Assembly (NCBI RefSeq): GCF_023229105.1
Contig: NZ_JALNZY010000096.1
Location: 1-6,781, forward strand
DNA from: Sulfurimonas sp.
GTDB taxonomy: Bacteria > Campylobacterota > Campylobacteria > Campylobacterales > Sulfurimonadaceae
Length of the DNA stretch: 6,781 bases
Direction of reading: 5' to 3'
Below are positions 4,671-6,781 of this stretch, one piece after another. The translations under genes were made by a program, and so were the position numbers. Each line of letters starts with the position of its first letter. The stretch's first letter is position 1. Below the pieces are notes generated by a model that was given only the letters and a program-made list of their open reading frames with translations, had not been told where the DNA came from and did no database searches.

Positions 4671-5999
4671 TTAATACTCCAGTTCAAAAACCATTCGCAT
4701 TATCATCATATCAAGGAAATCAGGGGAATGTGCCAAATTTTCCTTCATCTGCTCCTTGCTTATTATATAAAGCTTGCTGTCATTGTCAACCTTGTCCCTT
4801 TTAAGCTGTTGTAGCTCACTCTGGATGCGGTCTTGATACTTTCTAATGGTGTTTGTAAGGGTTATACCTATTTCACCGTTAGACGCTAAATCTGCCAACC
4901 TATAAGCACATTGCGTTTTAAGGTTGGCGTGGTCAGGTGTTATAAAGGATTTTTTCATCAGATAACCTGCTGACTGTTTCTTTTTAGCTATTATCGGGGA
5001 TGAGCCGTTATTAAACTTATATGATCTACGCAGGAAACCCCGTAAATATCCACCTACACCGTCACCATCAAATACTATGTTACGATACGGGACTTGGTGT
5101 TTATCCGCACAGTCTTTTAAAACTGTCAGGACTTCATCGGCTTCACACTTTGGCAACACTATAACATCAAGCAGTTGCAGACCATCCCACACACCTACGA
5201 CAAATAAATCAGCTCCGCCAAGTGCAATATCTGCTGATATATATTTCTGACCTCTTTCGGCATATTCAAAACCAAACATACCCAGTATGGCATCGTAAGG
5301 TATCATTACCGTGTTGTCGTCTTCATAATCCCAGTTCCCGTTTCTGAGCCTTTCCCTGTCTATTCCCTTTAGTTTATCAAGGCTTATAAGATATTCGTGA
5401 GGTATGTATTTGTTTTCTCTTGCTGTGGAAGGCACAAATTTACGGTCATTAGGAAGCGTTCCATCCTTGAAAGGTTTGTAAAATTCACGATATAACCAGT
5501 TTTGAGCAGGGTTAGCACCTAAAGCCATTTTAGGCACGCCGTTTATAAGGTTATATCTTATTCTAGTTCTCAAGATCGTATAGGCTTTTTCGCACACATC
5601 CCCTGCCTCATCAATAAAACAATCGGTTATCTCCATTGAACCTAACGATACAAATTCGGGGTCGGATGGATATAGGAAAAGGTCTTTTAAGAATATTATC
5701 GAACCGTTATTAAATAAAATCCTGTTATTCTGAGCATTATATTTAAATTTGTGATTTACTCCAAGCATATTAGCTACTTCAAAGAATGTCATAAGGGTAG
5801 TATTTTTAAGGTCTGTCAGTTTAGCACGACCTATCAACCCTCTGGTATTAGGATGTGCCAACCGCCTTAACAGTTGCCATAGACACCCCGTAAATGACTT
5901 TGCAGAACCTGCCGAACCGCCAAACAGTATTTCTTTAGTGGTCTTATCCTCAAGATAATCAAAAGCTTTGGTTTGCTTTTCAGTCAGAGTTATCTGCAT
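4671..5999 (-). CDS. terL: Terminase large subunit (packaging ATPase and nuclease)
   Basis: This 442-residue motor protein would cut concatemeric DNA and drive it through the portal using ATP. The ATPase domain has a deviant Walker A GGSAGSAKS (27-35), a Walker B ITDCFIDEA (124-132, D130 and E131) and the coupling motif GANPAQNWLY (161-170). The C-terminal RNase H-like nuclease shows ISADIALGGADLFVVG (254-269, D257), IVFDGDGVGGY (308-318, D311) and HSPDFLDMMIM (424-434, D427), giving a plausible metal-binding triad. Length is normal. The start at 5999 (MQITLTEKQ) is chosen because the family usually begins there. Upstream in-frame GTG at 6029 and ATG at 6026 would add 10 or 9 residues lying wholly inside the small-subunit gene, and no start has a strong ribosome site. 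Overlap with the small subunit is 20 nt, consistent with coupling. Confidence 0.95.
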   Translation of the reverse strand: MQITLTEKQTKAFDYLEDKTTKEILFGGSAGSAKSFTGCLWQLLRRLAHPNTRGLIGRAKLTDLKNTTLMTFFEVANMLGVNHKFKYNAQNNRILFNNGSIIFLKDLFLYPSDPEFVSLGSMEITDCFIDEAGDVCEKAYTILRTRIRYNLINGVPKMALGANPAQNWLYREFYKPFKDGTLPNDRKFVPSTARENKYIPHEYLISLDKLKGIDRERLRNGNWDYEDDNTVMIPYDAILGMFGFEYAERGQKYISADIALGGADLFVVGVWDGLQLLDVIVLPKCEADEVLTVLKDCADKHQVPYRNIVFDGDGVGGYLRGFLRRSYKFNNGSSPIIAKKKQSAGYLMKKSFITPDHANLKTQCAYRLADLASNGEIGITLTNTIRKYQDRIQSELQQLKRDKVDNDSKLYIISKEQMKENLAHSPDFLDMMIMRMVFELEY

Positions 6000-6351
6000 A
6001 GGTCTTATTGATAGTGATAGATACATCACCCGTCTGTTCTATTTCCTGCTTTGGCTGACCTAACGCCCTTGTCAATGCTTGGCTGAATATTTGAGTTAAG
6101 TCTCCTTTAGAAACACCCCTCTTGATTGCACTTGCAACCAACAATTCAAACGATGTTGACAACGGATTAGCTATTATCTCGTCTATCTCCTGTTTATTCA
6201 TTGCAAGCATTGATAATATAAGATCGTTTATCTGTGAACCTTTTAACCCTTCTTTCTTGAGCAATTCTGGAAGTTTAGGGGGTCTGCCATTGGGGTTGCC
6301 TGATTGACCTTTCGGGAATTTATGAGGGATAATATTCTCTTGACCTCTCAC
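5980..6351 (-). CDS. terS: Terminase small subunit (putative), DUF5681-like N terminus
   Basis: The 123-residue protein would recognise the packaging start site and load the large subunit. The N-terminal segment KFPKGQSGNPNGRPPK (11-26) matches the KGQSGNPxGRP motif found at the start of many small terminase subunits and contains an AT-hook-like GRPPK. The remainder is mainly helical (INDLILSMLAMNKQEIDEII at 41-60; SFELLVASAIKRG at 67-79) and suits oligomerisation. The tail is short and hydrophilic. The start is GTG at 6351 with GGAG 8 nt upstream. It lies directly before and overlaps the large subunit, which is the main reason for the functional name. The small subunit family is poorly conserved, so the role rests on motif plus position. 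Confidence 0.8.
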   Translation of the reverse strand: MRGQENIIPHKFPKGQSGNPNGRPPKLPELLKKEGLKGSQINDLILSMLAMNKQEIDEIIANPLSTSFELLVASAIKRGVSKGDLTQIFSQALTRALGQPKQEIEQTGDVSITINKTYADNSD

Positions 6352-6369
6352 CGTTGTTTCTCCGTTGTT
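6348..6369 (-). repeat. Tandem 11-nt repeat spanning ribosome site and start of terS
   Basis: On the minus strand AACAACGGAGA is followed directly by AACAACGGTGA, one mismatch. The first copy supplies the GGAG ribosome site and the second holds the GTG start codon at the matching place. A short duplication may have set the present start. It is brief enough to be coincidental. Confidence 0.4.
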
Positions 6370-6372
6370 TTT

Positions 6373-6781
6373 TTACCAATCATTATCGTTTTTACCCCAT
6401 TCTTCAACTATATTGAATCCTACCGACTTGTCATGTGGAGTTATATCTAATACTTCGTAGTGAAAAGGCACGCCTGTTTTTTCTAATAGTATCTTTTCGT
6501 TTAAAGTTCCCTTGCTTTTGCCATCGTGTATAACAATAACATAATCGCTCTCTCTTATAATTTCTTTACTTCTTTGTTCAAACATTCCCCTCAAATATTG
6601 CTCATTCAAAAAATGTAGTTGGAGCGGATAACCATATTGTTTTGCTACTTTTTGAGCCACTTCACATACGCCAGATGGTTCTTGACTGGTTACAATCTTT
6701 GTTGCTTTTAGCTCAATAATTTTTTCAAGGATTATTATTTTTACCCTTTCGTCTTTTAATGTTCTTGATCCAAAAACTCCA
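6373..6781 (-). CDS. SLOG/DUF2493-like Rossmann-fold protein; 5' end cut by window
   Basis: The frame is open from the right edge to a TAA at 6375-6373, giving 135 residues and lacking probably only the first few. The visible start, GVFGSRTL, matches the first strand and loop of the YspA/DUF2493 branch of the SLOG superfamily, whose members bind or process nucleotide-type ligands. Further along are IVTSQEPSGVCEVAQKVAKQYG (29-50), FEQRSKEIIRESDYVIVIHDGKSKGTLNEK (67-96) and LLEKTGVPFHYEV (98-110). The DGKSKGT motif is the strongest match. The usual SGGxxG ligand loop is replaced by TSQEPSGV, so this is a variant subfamily. It is AT-rich (about 31% GC over 6481-6600 by hand count). A short 21-nt gap with a ribosome site separates it from terS, suggesting the same transcript. 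Its role in the phage is unknown. A shorter start at GTG 6660 would remove the conserved GSRT strand and is rejected. Confidence 0.75.
   Translation of the reverse strand, partial: GVFGSRTLKDERVKIIILEKIIELKATKIVTSQEPSGVCEVAQKVAKQYGYPLQLHFLNEQYLRGMFEQRSKEIIRESDYVIVIHDGKSKGTLNEKILLEKTGVPFHYEVLDITPHDKSVGFNIVEEWGKNDNDW

Noticed and set aside
4316..4814. Two plus-strand frames (109 and 91 codons) near the terminase-portal junction
   Set aside because: They run antisense to terminase, the mini-protein and portal, have no clear ribosome site and give hydrophobic, Leu/Ser/His-rich translations typical of antisense shadows.
6122..6307. Plus-strand frame of 61 codons antisense to terS
   Set aside because: It mirrors terS and has no ribosome site or recognisable motif.
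1..6781. CRISPR array, tRNA, attachment site or insertion sequence
   Set aside because: No regularly spaced repeats, cloverleaf, integrase-linked repeat or transposase was seen on either strand.

Overview
The window reads as part of the packaging and head-assembly module of a tailed dsDNA phage or prophage (Caudoviricetes), entirely on the minus strand, so transcription runs from high to low coordinates. AT-rich sequence, strong purine-rich Shine-Dalgarno sites and head proteins of the SPP1/P22-like type suggest a Firmicutes host, probably a gut Clostridia relative. That host assignment is inference. No host gene, attachment site, integrase or tRNA is visible, so free phage and prophage cannot be told apart.

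Layout in transcription order: a SLOG/DUF2493-like protein cut by the right edge (6781-6373); terminase small subunit (6351-5980); terminase large subunit (about 5999-4671); a 36-residue cysteine-bearing ORF starting directly after the terminase stop (4670-4560); a possible 27-residue ORF or untranslated hairpin (4556-4473); SPP1 gp6-like portal (4471-3068); MuF-type minor head protein (3105-2191); an HNH homing-type endonuclease (2098-1634); scaffolding protein (1502-837); and an HK97-fold, P22-like major capsid protein cut by the left edge (824-1). The terminase pair recognises and packages DNA through the portal. MuF sits inside the head near the portal, and scaffold plus coat build the procapsid.

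The part that is not routine is 1503-2194. The HNH gene is an AT-rich insertion between the portal/MuF and scaffold/coat blocks. It carries a near-consensus promoter whose -35 box overlaps the MuF stop codon. The predicted transcript starts with a leader that can fold so that an 11-bp helix buries the HNH ribosome binding site. Just after the HNH gene lies a 13-nt imperfect dyad and a second strong promoter (TTGACA, 17 bp, extended -10) set in a cluster of CTAAC/GTTAG elements, well placed to drive scaffold and coat separately. Two other points deserve attention: the previously missable cysteine mini-protein between terminase and portal, and the altered ligand-loop motif in the SLOG protein.

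All functional assignments come from reading motifs by eye. No database search or folding program was run.
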